DNA of 64,000 nt from NCBI GenBank assembly GCA_000474255.1, contig BATO01000015.1, positions 1 through 64,000 of the forward strand. The letters run 5' to 3'. A model generated the notes under the pieces. It was given only the letters and a program-made list of their open reading frames with translations, was not told the DNA's origin and made no database searches. This stretch comes from Aquipseudomonas alcaligenes MRY13-0052. Lineage in GTDB: Bacteria > Pseudomonadota > Gammaproteobacteria > Pseudomonadales > Pseudomonadaceae. The position numbers were made by a program, and so were the translations under genes. Numbering within the stretch: the stretch's first letter is position 1; each line of letters begins with the position of its first letter. Below, piece after piece: positions 37,625 to 46,269 of the stretch.

Positions 37625-38746
37625 TCAACGCCCCTGGTGCGCCTGGGCGATCAGGTTGTGGAAGTGGGCGATGCCGTGCTCGCTCTCCCCGCTGCGCTGG
37701 CGGTCAGTCATGATCCGCCCCTGCCCCCGGTAGCCCCGGGAGCGCAGCCCCTTTTGCACGCTCTCCACCAGGCGCAGGTCTTCCGGGCGGAACACGTCGC
37801 GGTACCACTCGATCAGCGCTCGCTGTGCGGCGGTGAGCTCCTTGTTGAGGAAGTAGATCTCGTACTGCTGCCGGGTGATTTCGGCACTCACCGGCAACTC
37901 GTAGATCACCGTCATGAAGTCCGCACCCGGCGGCACGTTGAACATGGTGCAGGGCCAGGCCCAGAAGCCGGCGAAGGATGGGTCCTGCACTGATTCGTCG
38001 AACGTGAAGGACTGCTCCGAGGGCTTGGCCACGCCGTATTGCAGCGTCCAGTTGCCGTGCAGGCTGTGGGTGTAGCGGTTGACGTCCACCGAGTCGGAGA
38101 AGCCCGGATGCGCCGGGCCGCAGTGGTAGCACTCCATGTAGTTGTCGACGATGGATTTCCAGTTGGCCTCCGTCTCGGTGATGAAGCGGGCGGCCAGGTG
38201 CAACTCGTCGATCACCGGGCAGGCATCGCGCAGGGCGGCTTCGAAGCCGGGCAGCTGCTCCTCCACCGGGGCTGCATCCATGTCCATGTTGATGAAGATG
38301 AAGCCGGCATGCTCCTGCACCCGCAACGGCACCAGGCTGGAGGCGGTTTTGTCGAACGCCTCCACGTCGGCGCAGTTGCGCGCATGGGCCAGCTCGCCGT
38401 CGAGGCGGAAGGCCCAGGCGTGGTAGGGGCAGGTGATGACGTTCTTCGCCATGCCGCTGCCCTGCAGCAACTGGTGCCCGCGATGGGGGCAGACGTTGTA
38501 GAAGGCGCGCAGCACCGCGTCCCGCCCGCGCACGATGATGATGCTCTCGCCTATCAGCTCGCGAGTGACGTAGGCGTTGTTCTCGGCCAACTCGCTGCGG
38601 TGCCCCACGCAGACCCAGCTGCGGGCGAGGATGGCCTCCTTCTCGTACTCGAAGACCGCCTGGTGTGTGTAGTAGCTGGCGGGCAGGGTGTGGGCGACCT
38701 CGGGGTCGGCGCAGAAGTCGGCAGGCAGTCTCTGGATGCTGTTCAT
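37625..38746 (-). CDS. cntA: Carnitine monooxygenase oxygenase subunit (Rieske)
   Basis: 373 residues from the second of two adjacent ATGs (38749 and 38746; GGAG at five and eight bases). The Rieske motif is CPHRGH..CPYHAW (Cys86, His88, Cys106, His109 in this numbering). The mononuclear iron site is NYMECYHCGPAH, with His208 and His213. Residue 205 is Glu where most Rieske oxygenases have the bridging Asp. These residue numbers coincide with those I recall for Acinetobacter CntA, and the overall sequence is very similar. It cleaves carnitine to trimethylamine and malic semialdehyde. Reductase, BCCT transporter and aldehyde dehydrogenase genes lie alongside. Confidence 0.85.
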   Translation of the reverse strand: MNSIQRLPADFCADPEVAHTLPASYYTHQAVFEYEKEAILARSWVCVGHRSELAENNAYVTRELIGESIIIVRGRDAVLRAFYNVCPHRGHQLLQGSGMAKNVITCPYHAWAFRLDGELAHARNCADVEAFDKTASSLVPLRVQEHAGFIFINMDMDAAPVEEQLPGFEAALRDACPVIDELHLAARFITETEANWKSIVDNYMECYHCGPAHPGFSDSVDVNRYTHSLHGNWTLQYGVAKPSEQSFTFDESVQDPSFAGFWAWPCTMFNVPPGADFMTVIYELPVSAEITRQQYEIYFLNKELTAAQRALIEWYRDVFRPEDLRLVESVQKGLRSRGYRGQGRIMTDRQRSGESEHGIAHFHNLIAQAHQGR

Positions 38747-38868
38747 CATCGGTACTCCTCTGTGGCGCATGGCCGGGCGCGGCCCGGGCGTATGCAGCTT
38801 CTCGTGGGTATTGCGATCGGGGGAATGCAGCAAACCAGGCCCGCCCCCGATTCGGGTCATGGCGTTGG

Positions 38869-40467
38869 TCAGGGGGCAGGGGCGATGGCGGCGGCCTCGC
38901 CGGCCTTGTCGTCACCGGCTTGCGCCAGGCGACGGGATTCCTCGGCAATGCGCTGGGCCGGCACCTGGCCGTAATCCTCCAGCAGCCAGCGGAACAGCCC
39001 CCAGATCATCACCAGCAGGATCAGCGTGAAGGGAATGGCGGTGAGCACCACCGCCGTCTTCATGGTGGGCAGGGAGGCCTTGGCGAAGAGCATCGCCAGC
39101 GGGATCAGCGTCAGCATCACGCACCAGAACAGGCGGTGCATGGGCGCCGGGTCCTGCCCCTCGCGCAGGTTGCGGGTGCTGGTGGCGGCCACGGCGTAGG
39201 CGACGGCGTCCATATGCGAAGCGCAGAACACCGCCATGAGGAACAGGTAAGCCGCGAGGAACAGTTTGCCCAGGGGCAGCGCATTGAGCAGCCGCTCCAC
39301 CGCCGCCTCGCCGCCCTGGCTGGCGAGGATGCCCGGCACATCGATGGCACCACTGACGAACTGGTGGACGCTGTAGCTGCCCAGCACGCCGAAGAAGAAC
39401 CAGCAGCCGGCGGTGCCGCCGAGCACCAGCGCGGCGATCACCTCGCGCACCGTGCGCCCACGGGAAACGCGGGTGACGAACATCGCCACCCCCGGCGCGT
39501 AGGACACCCACCAGAGCCAATAGAACACCGTCCAGTTGCGGGTGAAGGCGCCCTCGCCCGCCGGGTCGGTGAACAGGCTCATGCGCACGAAGTTCTGCAG
39601 GGTGATGCCGAAGGCGTTGGCGGTGTTGTCGAGGATGAAGCGCGTGGGCCCCATCACCAGCAACAGGCAGGCGAAGCCCAGTACGCCGAAGCCCACCATC
39701 TGCGCCAGGCGCTGCATGCCGCCATCGATACCGACGTAGGAGCTGAGGGAGAACACCAACGCCACCAGGCCGATGACCAGCACCTGGGTGATGAAGGTGT
39801 CGGGGATGCCGGTGAGGCTGGCCAGGCCCCGCGTCAGCGTGGCGGCGGTGACCGCGAGCGGCACGGTCAGGGCGCCGAACATGGTGAGCAGGAACACCAG
39901 GTCCACCAGCCGGCCCACCGGCCCCTGGGCGCGGAAGCCGGTCACCGCCTCGACGATGGACGCCAGCCCCAGGCCGCTGCGCTTGCGCACGTGGAAGTGG
40001 TAGGCCAGCGCCAGGGATGACAGCGCATACACCGCCCAGGCGCTGATGCCCCAGTGGAAGAACGTGAAGCTGACGCTGTGCTCCAGCGCCTGCGTGGAAC
40101 CGGGCGTCAGGTTCAGGCCCGGCGTCTGGTAGTAGTAGGCCCACTCCATCACGCCCCAGTAGAGGGTCGAGGAGCCCAGCCCCGCGCAGATGAACATGAA
40201 TACCCAGGTGGTGTTGCCGAACTCCGGGCGGCCGGCGCCCAGGCGGATGTGCCCGTACTTGCTGAAGGCCAGGTAGAGCACCGCCACCCCGCACGCGAAG
40301 ACGAACAACTGCACCAGGGTGCCGAAGGTGCGGGTGGATGACTCGAAGAGGCGGTTGGCGAAGGCCTCGGACTCCAGCGGGAAAAGCGCCAGCCCGGCCA
40401 CGGTGATGGAGACGACGATCAGGCTCGCGCTGGTGAGAAAGAAATCCTTGCGGGTGTTCTCGGTCAT
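38869..40467 (-). CDS. BCCT-family betaine/carnitine/choline transporter
   Basis: 532 residues, 12 predicted transmembrane helices. The BCCT signature in TM8 is present as [20 protein letters not shown] followed by [19 protein letters not shown] precedes the ATG. The C-terminal tail is short and lacks the long osmosensory extension of BetP. It sits between the aldehyde dehydrogenase and cntA, so carnitine or a related quaternary amine is the likely substrate, and uptake for catabolism is more likely than osmoprotection. Confidence 0.9.
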   Translation of the reverse strand: MTENTRKDFFLTSASLIVVSITVAGLALFPLESEAFANRLFESSTRTFGTLVQLFVFACGVAVLYLAFSKYGHIRLGAGRPEFGNTTWVFMFICAGLGSSTLYWGVMEWAYYYQTPGLNLTPGSTQALEHSVSFTFFHWGISAWAVYALSSLALAYHFHVRKRSGLGLASIVEAVTGFRAQGPVGRLVDLVFLLTMFGALTVPLAVTAATLTRGLASLTGIPDTFITQVLVIGLVALVFSLSSYVGIDGGMQRLAQMVGFGVLGFACLLLVMGPTRFILDNTANAFGITLQNFVRMSLFTDPAGEGAFTRNWTVFYWLWWVSYAPGVAMFVTRVSRGRTVREVIAALVLGGTAGCWFFFGVLGSYSVHQFVSGAIDVPGILASQGGEAAVERLLNALPLGKLFLAAYLFLMAVFCASHMDAVAYAVAATSTRNLREGQDPAPMHRLFWCVMLTLIPLAMLFAKASLPTMKTAVVLTAIPFTLILLVMIWGLFRWLLEDYGQVPAQRIAEESRRLAQAGDDKAGEAAAIAPAP

Positions 40468-40561
40468 GCATGCCTCCCGGTTGTGTCGAGCCGAACTCGA
40501 CGCACAGGTTGTTGTTCTCTGGCAAGGGCCGGTGCGGCCTGGGCGGCACCGGGCCGGCGCG

Positions 40562-42034
40562 CTAGCGTTGGTACCACCCCCAGGGCGCGTCGGCCTGGTA
40601 CTGCGTGACCTGTTTCACCTCCAGGTAGTTGTCCAGCCCCCAGGTGCCCAGCTCGCGGCCGAGCCCGCTGAGGCGGGTGCCGCCCCAGGGCGCCTGGACG
40701 AAGGTGGGTTGCGAGCAGTTGACCCAGACCACGCCCACCCGCAGTTGCCCGGCGATGCGGTCGGCGCGGTCGAGGTCGCTGCTCATCACTGCGGCGGCGA
40801 GGCCGTAGAGGCTGTCGTTGGCCATCTCCAGCGCCTGCTCGTCGGTCTTGAAGCGCTTGACGCTGAGCACCGGCCCGAACAGTTCGTGGCGCCAGAGCGG
40901 GCTGCCGGTGTGGGGCTCGTCGAAGATGGTGGGCTCGATGAAATAGCCCGACAGCAGCCCCGGCGGGCGCCGGCCACCGGTGAGCAGGCGCGCGTCCTGC
41001 TTGCCCTGGGCGATGATGTCCATCACCTGGCTGTAGCGTGAGGCGCTGACCAGCGGGCCCATCTGCACACCCGGCTCGGTGCCCGGGCCGATGCAGATAT
41101 CCCGGGTCGCCTCCACCAGCCGCTCCAGCAAGCGGTCGGCGATGCCCTCCTGCACCAGCAGGCGCGAAGTGGCGCTGCTGACCTGGCCCTGGTTCCAGAA
41201 GATGCCGTACAGCGCCCATTCCACGGCGGCGTCGAGGTCGGCGTCATCGAAGACGATGAGGGAGGATTTGCCGCCCAGCTCCAGCGTCAGCCGCTTGATG
41301 TCCGCCGCCGCGCCGCCCATGAGCTTGGCGCCGGTGACCAGCCGGCCGGAGAAGGCCAGCTTGTCCACCTCCGGGTGCAGGGCCAGGGCTTGCCCCGCCT
41401 CGCCGCCGAGGCCCGGCACTATGTTCAACACGCCCGGCGGCAGGCCCACCGCATGGGCGGTGTGGCCCAGCTCCAGGGCGGTGAGCGAGGTGAACTCCGA
41501 GGGCTTGAGCACGCAGGTGGCGCCCGCCGCCAGGGCCGGGGCGACCTTCCAGGCGGCCATCAGCAGGGGGAAGTTCCAGGGGGTGATCAGCCCGGCCACG
41601 CCCACCGGCTCGTGGCGCAGGCGGCAGCTGAAGCGTGGGTCGTCCAGTTCCAGCGGCTGGTCCTGGCGCTCGTCCAGCTCGCGGGCCAGCCCGGCGTAGT
41701 AGCGGAAGCAGGCGATGGCATCGGCCACATCGCGCTCGGCCTCGGCCAGCGGCTTGCCGTTGTCGAGCACCTCCAGCAGCGCCAGCTCCTCGGCGCGGTG
41801 CTCCAGGTCATTGGCCATCGCCTCCAGGAAGCCGGCCCGCTCGCTGCCCCGGGTACGCCCCCACTCGCCTTCGAAGGCGCAGCGCGCGGCGGTCACCGCC
41901 TTGTCCACCTCCTTGGGGCTGGCGGCCGCCAGGAGCTGGATCTTCATCTCGGTAGCAGGGTTGATGCTGCTGAAGCGGTTGCGATGGGTCGGCGCGACCC
42001 AGCAGCCATCGATGTACAGCGTTGCTGCAGTCAT
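40562..42034 (-). CDS. Aldehyde dehydrogenase-family protein lacking the catalytic Cys
   Basis: 490 residues of the ALDH superfamily: [32 protein letters not shown] and [17 protein letters not shown] are normal. At the catalytic position the sequence is [11 protein letters not shown] rather than NQGQVCSATSR, so residue 286 (codon at 41177-41179, AGC on the coding strand) is Ser. The Rossmann turn also reads FSGRLVTG in place of the usual FTGSxxTG. In the carnitine pathway this gene should encode malic semialdehyde dehydrogenase. As read, thioester chemistry is not possible. AAGGA precedes the ATG at 42034. A sequencing error is possible. Confidence 0.85.
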   Translation of the reverse strand: MTAATLYIDGCWVAPTHRNRFSSINPATEMKIQLLAAASPKEVDKAVTAARCAFEGEWGRTRGSERAGFLEAMANDLEHRAEELALLEVLDNGKPLAEAERDVADAIACFRYYAGLARELDERQDQPLELDDPRFSCRLRHEPVGVAGLITPWNFPLLMAAWKVAPALAAGATCVLKPSEFTSLTALELGHTAHAVGLPPGVLNIVPGLGGEAGQALALHPEVDKLAFSGRLVTGAKLMGGAAADIKRLTLELGGKSSLIVFDDADLDAAVEWALYGIFWNQGQVSSATSRLLVQEGIADRLLERLVEATRDICIGPGTEPGVQMGPLVSASRYSQVMDIIAQGKQDARLLTGGRRPPGLLSGYFIEPTIFDEPHTGSPLWRHELFGPVLSVKRFKTDEQALEMANDSLYGLAAAVMSSDLDRADRIAGQLRVGVVWVNCSQPTFVQAPWGGTRLSGLGRELGTWGLDNYLEVKQVTQYQADAPWGWYQR

Positions 42035-42230
42035 GGTGATTCCTTCACGCATTACCAGCCTGGGCCCGGTAGCTGGCAGCCGCCCGGCCCCCCTATGGCA
42101 CGCCACCACCCCGCCTCGGCGGGTGGCAACGCACCGGAAGCCACGCTAACAAGCCGCTGGCGGGCGACTTAACCGGCAGGGGGTAGATTTGCGCTGGCGG
42201 CGCAGTGGGCGAACTCGCACCGGTAATGGA
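42035..42230 (-). promoter_or_regulatory. Upstream region of the carnitine operon
   Basis: The gap between the MFS terminator and the aldehyde dehydrogenase start must carry the promoter of the six-gene operon, since the terminator isolates it from the MFS gene. No convincing sigma70 or sigma54 element was found. The stretch near 42120-42180 is the least GC-rich. Confidence 0.35.
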
Positions 42231-42267
42231 AAAAAGCGGTCGGCGCCAACAAGCACACGCCGACCGC
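42230..42267 (-). terminator. Rho-independent terminator of MFS gene
   Basis: On the minus strand GCGGTCGGCG, a 12-base loop, then CGCCGACCGC form a perfect 10-bp stem followed by a run of six T. It lies just beyond the MFS stop codon and separates that gene from the carnitine operon. Confidence 0.88.
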
Positions 42268-42274
42268 CCGGGAA

Positions 42275-43606
42275 CTAGCCCTCGGCCACGGCCAGGTGCT
42301 CGGCCCGGCGCAGGCCCATCACCAGCAGGGCCAGGCTGGCCAGCAGCATGGGCGTGGCGATCCACAGGAAGAAACCATCCAGGCTGCCCGCCACCGCGAA
42401 CAGCCAGGCACCGAGCATGGAACCGACGATGGAACCGGCGCGCCCCGCCGAGAGCGCCCAGCTCACCCCCGTGGCCCGCGCATCCACTGGGTACAGCGTG
42501 GCGGCGACGATGCTCAGGTTGGACAGCAGCCCGCTGAGGCCGAAGCCCGCGATGAACACCATCAGCATCAGCTCACTGGCGCTGCCCAGCTGCGAGCCGA
42601 TCATCCCCAGGGCCAGCGCCGAGAACGCCGCCTGCAACGGCAGCACCCAACGCGTTCCGATGCGGTCCAGCACCAGCGCCATGGCGATGCTGCCGAGCAC
42701 TCCGCCCATGGGAATCATCGAGGCGATATGCGCCGACTCGCTCGCTCCGTAGCCGCTGGAACGGAGGATGGTGGGCAGCCAGTTGGTCAGGAGGTAGAAG
42801 ACGAAGAGCCCGCAGAAGAAGGTCAGCCACAGCATCAGCGTGCGCAGCACCCGTTCCCGCTGGAACAGGACGGACACCGGCGAGCGCGGCTGCTCGGGCA
42901 GGTCGCCCACCAGGATCGCGCCGCGCCAGCTGTCTCTGCCGCCGATGGCGGTGACCAGGCGCAACAGCGCCTTGCGGTGGCGCTTGCGGCCCACCAGGAA
43001 GTACAGCGATTCCGGCAGCCAGCGCATCAGCACCGGCACCAGGACCAGCGGCGCCAGGCCACCGAGGGCGAGCATGCCCTGCCAGCCCAGTGCCGGCATC
43101 AGCCAGGCCGCCACGCTGCCACCCATGGCGAGACCGAGGATGAACCCCGAATAGCTCAGGGTCGCCAGCAGCATCCGCCGGCGCCGTGGGGAATACTCCG
43201 ATGACAGGGTGATGCAGTTGGGCAGCACGCCGCCCAGGCCGATTCCAGTGACGAAGCGCAACACCACCAGTTGCCCCAGCCCGCTGGAGAACGCCGCCGC
43301 CAGCGTACCCAGGGCGAACACCAGGATGCCGACCAGCAACACGCGCTTGCGCCCGAAGCGATCGGCCAACGGCCCGCAGCACATTGCCCCGAGCAACATG
43401 CCGAACAGCCCCGCTCCGAAGGCCGGCGCCAGCTCGCTGCGCTGGAGCCCCCACTCGAGAATCAGCTCCGGCGCGACATAGCCGATCACGGCTGTATCGA
43501 AGCCATCCAGCAACACGATGAGAAAGCAGAGGAACAGCACCCGCACCTGTAACCAGGAAAGGGGGCTGTCGTCGATGATGTCGGCGATACGCACGGACCT
43601 AGGCAT
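42275..43606 (-). CDS. MFS transporter, aromatic acid:H+ symporter (AAHS) type
   Basis: 443 residues, 12 predicted transmembrane helices. The first helix carries the family motif LLDGFDTAVIGYVAPEL, with the loop 2-3 motif GPLADRFGRKRVLL and RWLPESLYFLV mid-protein. AAHS members such as PcaK and BenK import aromatic or other organic acids. GGGGAG precedes the ATG at 43606. It has its own terminator, so a functional link to carnitine use is uncertain. Confidence 0.87.
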   Translation of the reverse strand: MPRSVRIADIIDDSPLSWLQVRVLFLCFLIVLLDGFDTAVIGYVAPELILEWGLQRSELAPAFGAGLFGMLLGAMCCGPLADRFGRKRVLLVGILVFALGTLAAAFSSGLGQLVVLRFVTGIGLGGVLPNCITLSSEYSPRRRRMLLATLSYSGFILGLAMGGSVAAWLMPALGWQGMLALGGLAPLVLVPVLMRWLPESLYFLVGRKRHRKALLRLVTAIGGRDSWRGAILVGDLPEQPRSPVSVLFQRERVLRTLMLWLTFFCGLFVFYLLTNWLPTILRSSGYGASESAHIASMIPMGGVLGSIAMALVLDRIGTRWVLPLQAAFSALALGMIGSQLGSASELMLMVFIAGFGLSGLLSNLSIVAATLYPVDARATGVSWALSAGRAGSIVGSMLGAWLFAVAGSLDGFFLWIATPMLLASLALLVMGLRRAEHLAVAEG

Positions 43607-43857
43607 AGAGGCTTCTCCCCGAAGCGATGCCCGAAATGGGCAAGGCCACGCTAGCAACGGGAAGAAAAACGGCGCTATGGCGCGGGCGGTAGAGAGGGGC
43701 CGGCGCGGATATAGGCGTTGGCGCTGGCGGGCTCGCAAGCGGTCGGCGCACAGGTGGACAGCACTCTTCTCAGCGCCTCGCTTTCGCTTTATAAATCCCG
43801 GGCCGTCGAGCGGCACGCCAACCATCACGGATAGACACGCAAGCGGAGGAACCGACC
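43607..43857. other. Intergenic stretch without recognised features
   Basis: About 250 bases between divergent MFS and secreted-protein genes. Promoters for both should be here. No clear operator, repeat or RNA was seen. Confidence 0.3.
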
Positions 43858-44277
43858 TTGAGAGCCCCCATCGCCATTGCCGTATTGCTGGCCATCAGCG
43901 CATTCCAGGCAGCAGCTGAAGATGAATGGGTGACGATCGCCACTCCCGATGACCGAGCCTCCGACGACAAGACGTGGCAAGTGAAAAGAGGCTCGCTCGG
44001 ATACAGGATGACCCGCAACCTCGACGCGGTCGTATACGTCAAAGGCCGCCTGGTAGATCCTGCAAGCCAGAAGAAGGAGCAGCTCATCTGGTACGTGGCC
44101 AAGGAACACTGCGTGGCCGACCGAGGCATCCTCGTCACCACCGACATGAAAGGCGAGTACCTGTACAGAGAGGACTACATCGACACCGGGCGCTCAGCCC
44201 CCTCAAGGATGGCGAACTACATCTGCGTTGCTGCTCTGGATGATTACGACACGGGCGAAGGCAGGAGCCTGAAGTAG
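43858..44277 (+). CDS. Secreted protein of unknown function
   Basis: 139 residues from a TTG start, with GGAGGAA about ten bases upstream. Signal peptide cleaved after FQAAA. The mature protein (~118 residues) has two Cys (EHCVADRG and NYICVAAL) that may pair. The domain looks like a small beta-rich periplasmic or surface module; no family is claimed. Confidence 0.65.
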   Translation: MRAPIAIAVLLAISAFQAAAEDEWVTIATPDDRASDDKTWQVKRGSLGYRMTRNLDAVVYVKGRLVDPASQKKEQLIWYVAKEHCVADRGILVTTDMKGEYLYREDYIDTGRSAPSRMANYICVAALDDYDTGEGRSLK

Positions 44278-44292
44278 TCCGGCCCATCCGCC

Positions 44293-45126
44293 TCACAGGT
44301 TTGGCCGGGCCTTCATCCCCGAACGCTGCGGCCGGCTGAACATCCCCGCCCCCATCAGCTCACGCACGAACAGCCCGAAGAACTCCGCCTGGCTGCCGAT
44401 CTCCAGCTTGTCGTACAGGTTGCGCCGGTGGACCTTCACCGTGCCGCGGGTGATGCGCAGTTGGTCGGCAATCTGCTGGCTGGAATAACCCTGCAGCAAC
44501 AGCTGGGCGATCTTGTGCTCGCGCCGCGTCAGCAACTCCTCGCCGAAGCTGCTGAACACCGTGCGCACATGGGTGGTGGGCAGCACGGCATCCGCCGCCG
44601 GCTCGCCACGCGCCTCCCAGGCCAGGTGCACCACCTGCGCCACCACCGGTTGCGCAGTCCGCAGCAGGCACATCTCCTCCTCCGTGAACGCCGTCCCGCC
44701 CTCCCCGCGCATCAACGACAGCACCGCCCGGCAATGCAAGGCCGGCGTGGTGAAGTAGCCCAGCTCCTCGCTCAGCCCCAGGCGGTGGTAATAGGCCTGG
44801 AAGTAGTGGTTGCAGCGGAAGCTGTCCGGCGACAGGGCGCGCATGCTGTAGAGCCCGTCCGGCTCACCGAACAGGCAACCGAGGAAGAACGGATCGAGTA
44901 TGTGCACGCCGCTGCGGTAGTCATTGACGAAGGTGGTGCGCAGCTCGGCGGGAAAGGTGTGGAACAACGGCAAGGGCGCGTGGCTGCCTTCATAGAGGAA
45001 CAGCGCGAAGTGATCGACCGGGGCGATGCGTTGCAGCCAGAGGGTCAGGGCCTGCAGTTGGGGTTGGCCTGGGGGTTGGGCCAGGACGGTGGTGATGTCC
45101 TGCGCCCATGTCGCGAGGTTGTGCAT
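44293..45126 (-). CDS. LuxR-family transcriptional regulator
   Basis: 277 residues. The C-terminal LuxR helix-turn-helix (LLTRREHKIAQLLLQGYSSQQIADQLRITRGTVKVHRRNLYDKL, residues ~203-246) is clear. The N-terminal ~190 residues lack receiver and autoinducer-binding motifs and may form a ligand-sensing domain. It is convergent with the secreted-protein gene. Control of the nearby carnitine operon is possible but not shown. Confidence 0.85.
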   Translation of the reverse strand: MHNLATWAQDITTVLAQPPGQPQLQALTLWLQRIAPVDHFALFLYEGSHAPLPLFHTFPAELRTTFVNDYRSGVHILDPFFLGCLFGEPDGLYSMRALSPDSFRCNHYFQAYYHRLGLSEELGYFTTPALHCRAVLSLMRGEGGTAFTEEEMCLLRTAQPVVAQVVHLAWEARGEPAADAVLPTTHVRTVFSSFGEELLTRREHKIAQLLLQGYSSQQIADQLRITRGTVKVHRRNLYDKLEIGSQAEFFGLFVRELMGAGMFSRPQRSGMKARPNL

Positions 45127-45191
45127 GCTTTCTAGTCCTCGGCATCAGCCTGAGCTGTTACAGAAGAGCTTTAGCTCCTGAAGCGTTCCGA

Positions 45192-45244
45192 GTTTAGGAA
45201 AATAAACCAACTATGACAAGGAAACTAAACCAGACGCTGTTTAG
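45192..45244. promoter_or_regulatory. Two operator-like palindromes before the S24-type repressor
   Basis: GTTTAGGAAAATAAAC at 45192-45207 (GTTTA/TAAAC arms) and CTAAAC-N8-GTTTAG at 45225-45244 share the same half-site. They lie 12-64 bases before the repressor ATG in AT-rich sequence, so autoregulation through paired operators is likely. Confidence 0.6.
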
Positions 45245-45255
45245 CATCCTCAACC

Positions 45256-46107
45256 ATGGATTTCTCGGATCGCGTCAGAGCACGCATGAGCGCCGTAGGG
45301 TTGAGTGCATTCGATCTCTCTCAACTCGTCGGCGTCTCCAAAAGCGCAGTCAGCCACTGGACCTCTGGTGCCAACCAGACCAGTGGGAAGCGTCTGATCG
45401 CCCTTGCAAAAGCCCTGGAATGTGATGTTGCATGGCTCGCCATGGGAGAAGGTCATCCAACTGGCTTAACCAGCAAAAGCACTTACGCGCCCGTCTCGTT
45501 CGCCGCCGAAGCGAAAGAGCGCACAGCCGCCCTCGTGCTGGAAATGCTCAAGACCCACGCCGGCAAAAGCCTCAACAGCGCCGCCAAGCAGCGCATCGCC
45601 AAGGCCGTAGCCGAGAGCCTGGAAACCCGCTTCGACCAGGTCGCCGAAAAATCCGTGGGCTCCCCTTCCCTGCGCAAGGCAGGCGAAGGCGAACTCTGCA
45701 TCCCCCACTTCGACTTCCACTCGATCGAGGGCGCGCAGCTACCCGCTGACTACAGCGAAGCCGTGCGCAGCATCACCGTCAGCGAGGCCTACCTGCAGGC
45801 ACAAGGCGTGCGCTACAGCAGCGCCGAACAACTGGCCGTGGTGACCTGCTGGGACAAGGGGATGGAAGGAACGCTACGCGAGGGCGATGCGGTAATAGTC
45901 GACTGCGGCGTAGAGGCCTTCACTGATGACGGCGTCTATCTCGTCAGCTGGGCCGAGCACACCTTCATCCGCCGCCTGCAACTGGCGGGCAAGGGCAAGG
46001 TCGAGCTGATTGCGGATAACAGCAAGCACAAGGCGCGGGTTGTGGGGGCTGGGGATGTGGTGGTGCATGGAAGGGTGTTGATTGGTTTGGGGATGCAGAA
46101 GCTCTGA
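45256..46107 (+). CDS. XRE/S24-type repressor with altered peptidase dyad
   Basis: 283 residues. Helix-turn-helix at ~15-60 (LSAFDLSQLVGVSKSAVSHW). The C-terminal domain (~150-283) follows the LexA/CI S24 fold: EGTLREGDAVIVD and GVYLVSWAEHTFIRRL. The usual catalytic Ser of GDSM is replaced by Gly202 in DKGM, and the general-base Lys of vKRL by Arg239. Thus self-cleavage on DNA damage appears lost, if this alignment is right. Two matching palindromes lie upstream. It resembles a phage CI-like repressor, but no phage genes flank it. Confidence 0.82.
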   Translation: MDFSDRVRARMSAVGLSAFDLSQLVGVSKSAVSHWTSGANQTSGKRLIALAKALECDVAWLAMGEGHPTGLTSKSTYAPVSFAAEAKERTAALVLEMLKTHAGKSLNSAAKQRIAKAVAESLETRFDQVAEKSVGSPSLRKAGEGELCIPHFDFHSIEGAQLPADYSEAVRSITVSEAYLQAQGVRYSSAEQLAVVTCWDKGMEGTLREGDAVIVDCGVEAFTDDGVYLVSWAEHTFIRRLQLAGKGKVELIADNSKHKARVVGAGDVVVHGRVLIGLGMQKL

Positions 46108-46269
46108 TGCTCTCTCAAACCTCAACAGATCGTTGAGTACGGCGCCTGACACGCTCGGCATCCTAACCCCTGCGCAAGCTACCTGCTCTATAACTTCTCA
46201 TTTCTCTAAAGCTGGCCCTGAAGTCCATCGGTTTCAGATAGAGCTGCTCTGACAAATCCCCCTTTCAGA

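Noticed and set aside
38912-40549. 545-codon alternative frame over the BCCT gene
   Set aside because: Arg/Gly/His-rich low-complexity translation; the overlapping frame is a textbook BCCT transporter.
45256-46107. Prophage based on the CI-like repressor
   Set aside because: No phage structural, lysis or replication genes flank it; neighbours are a LuxR regulator and restriction genes.
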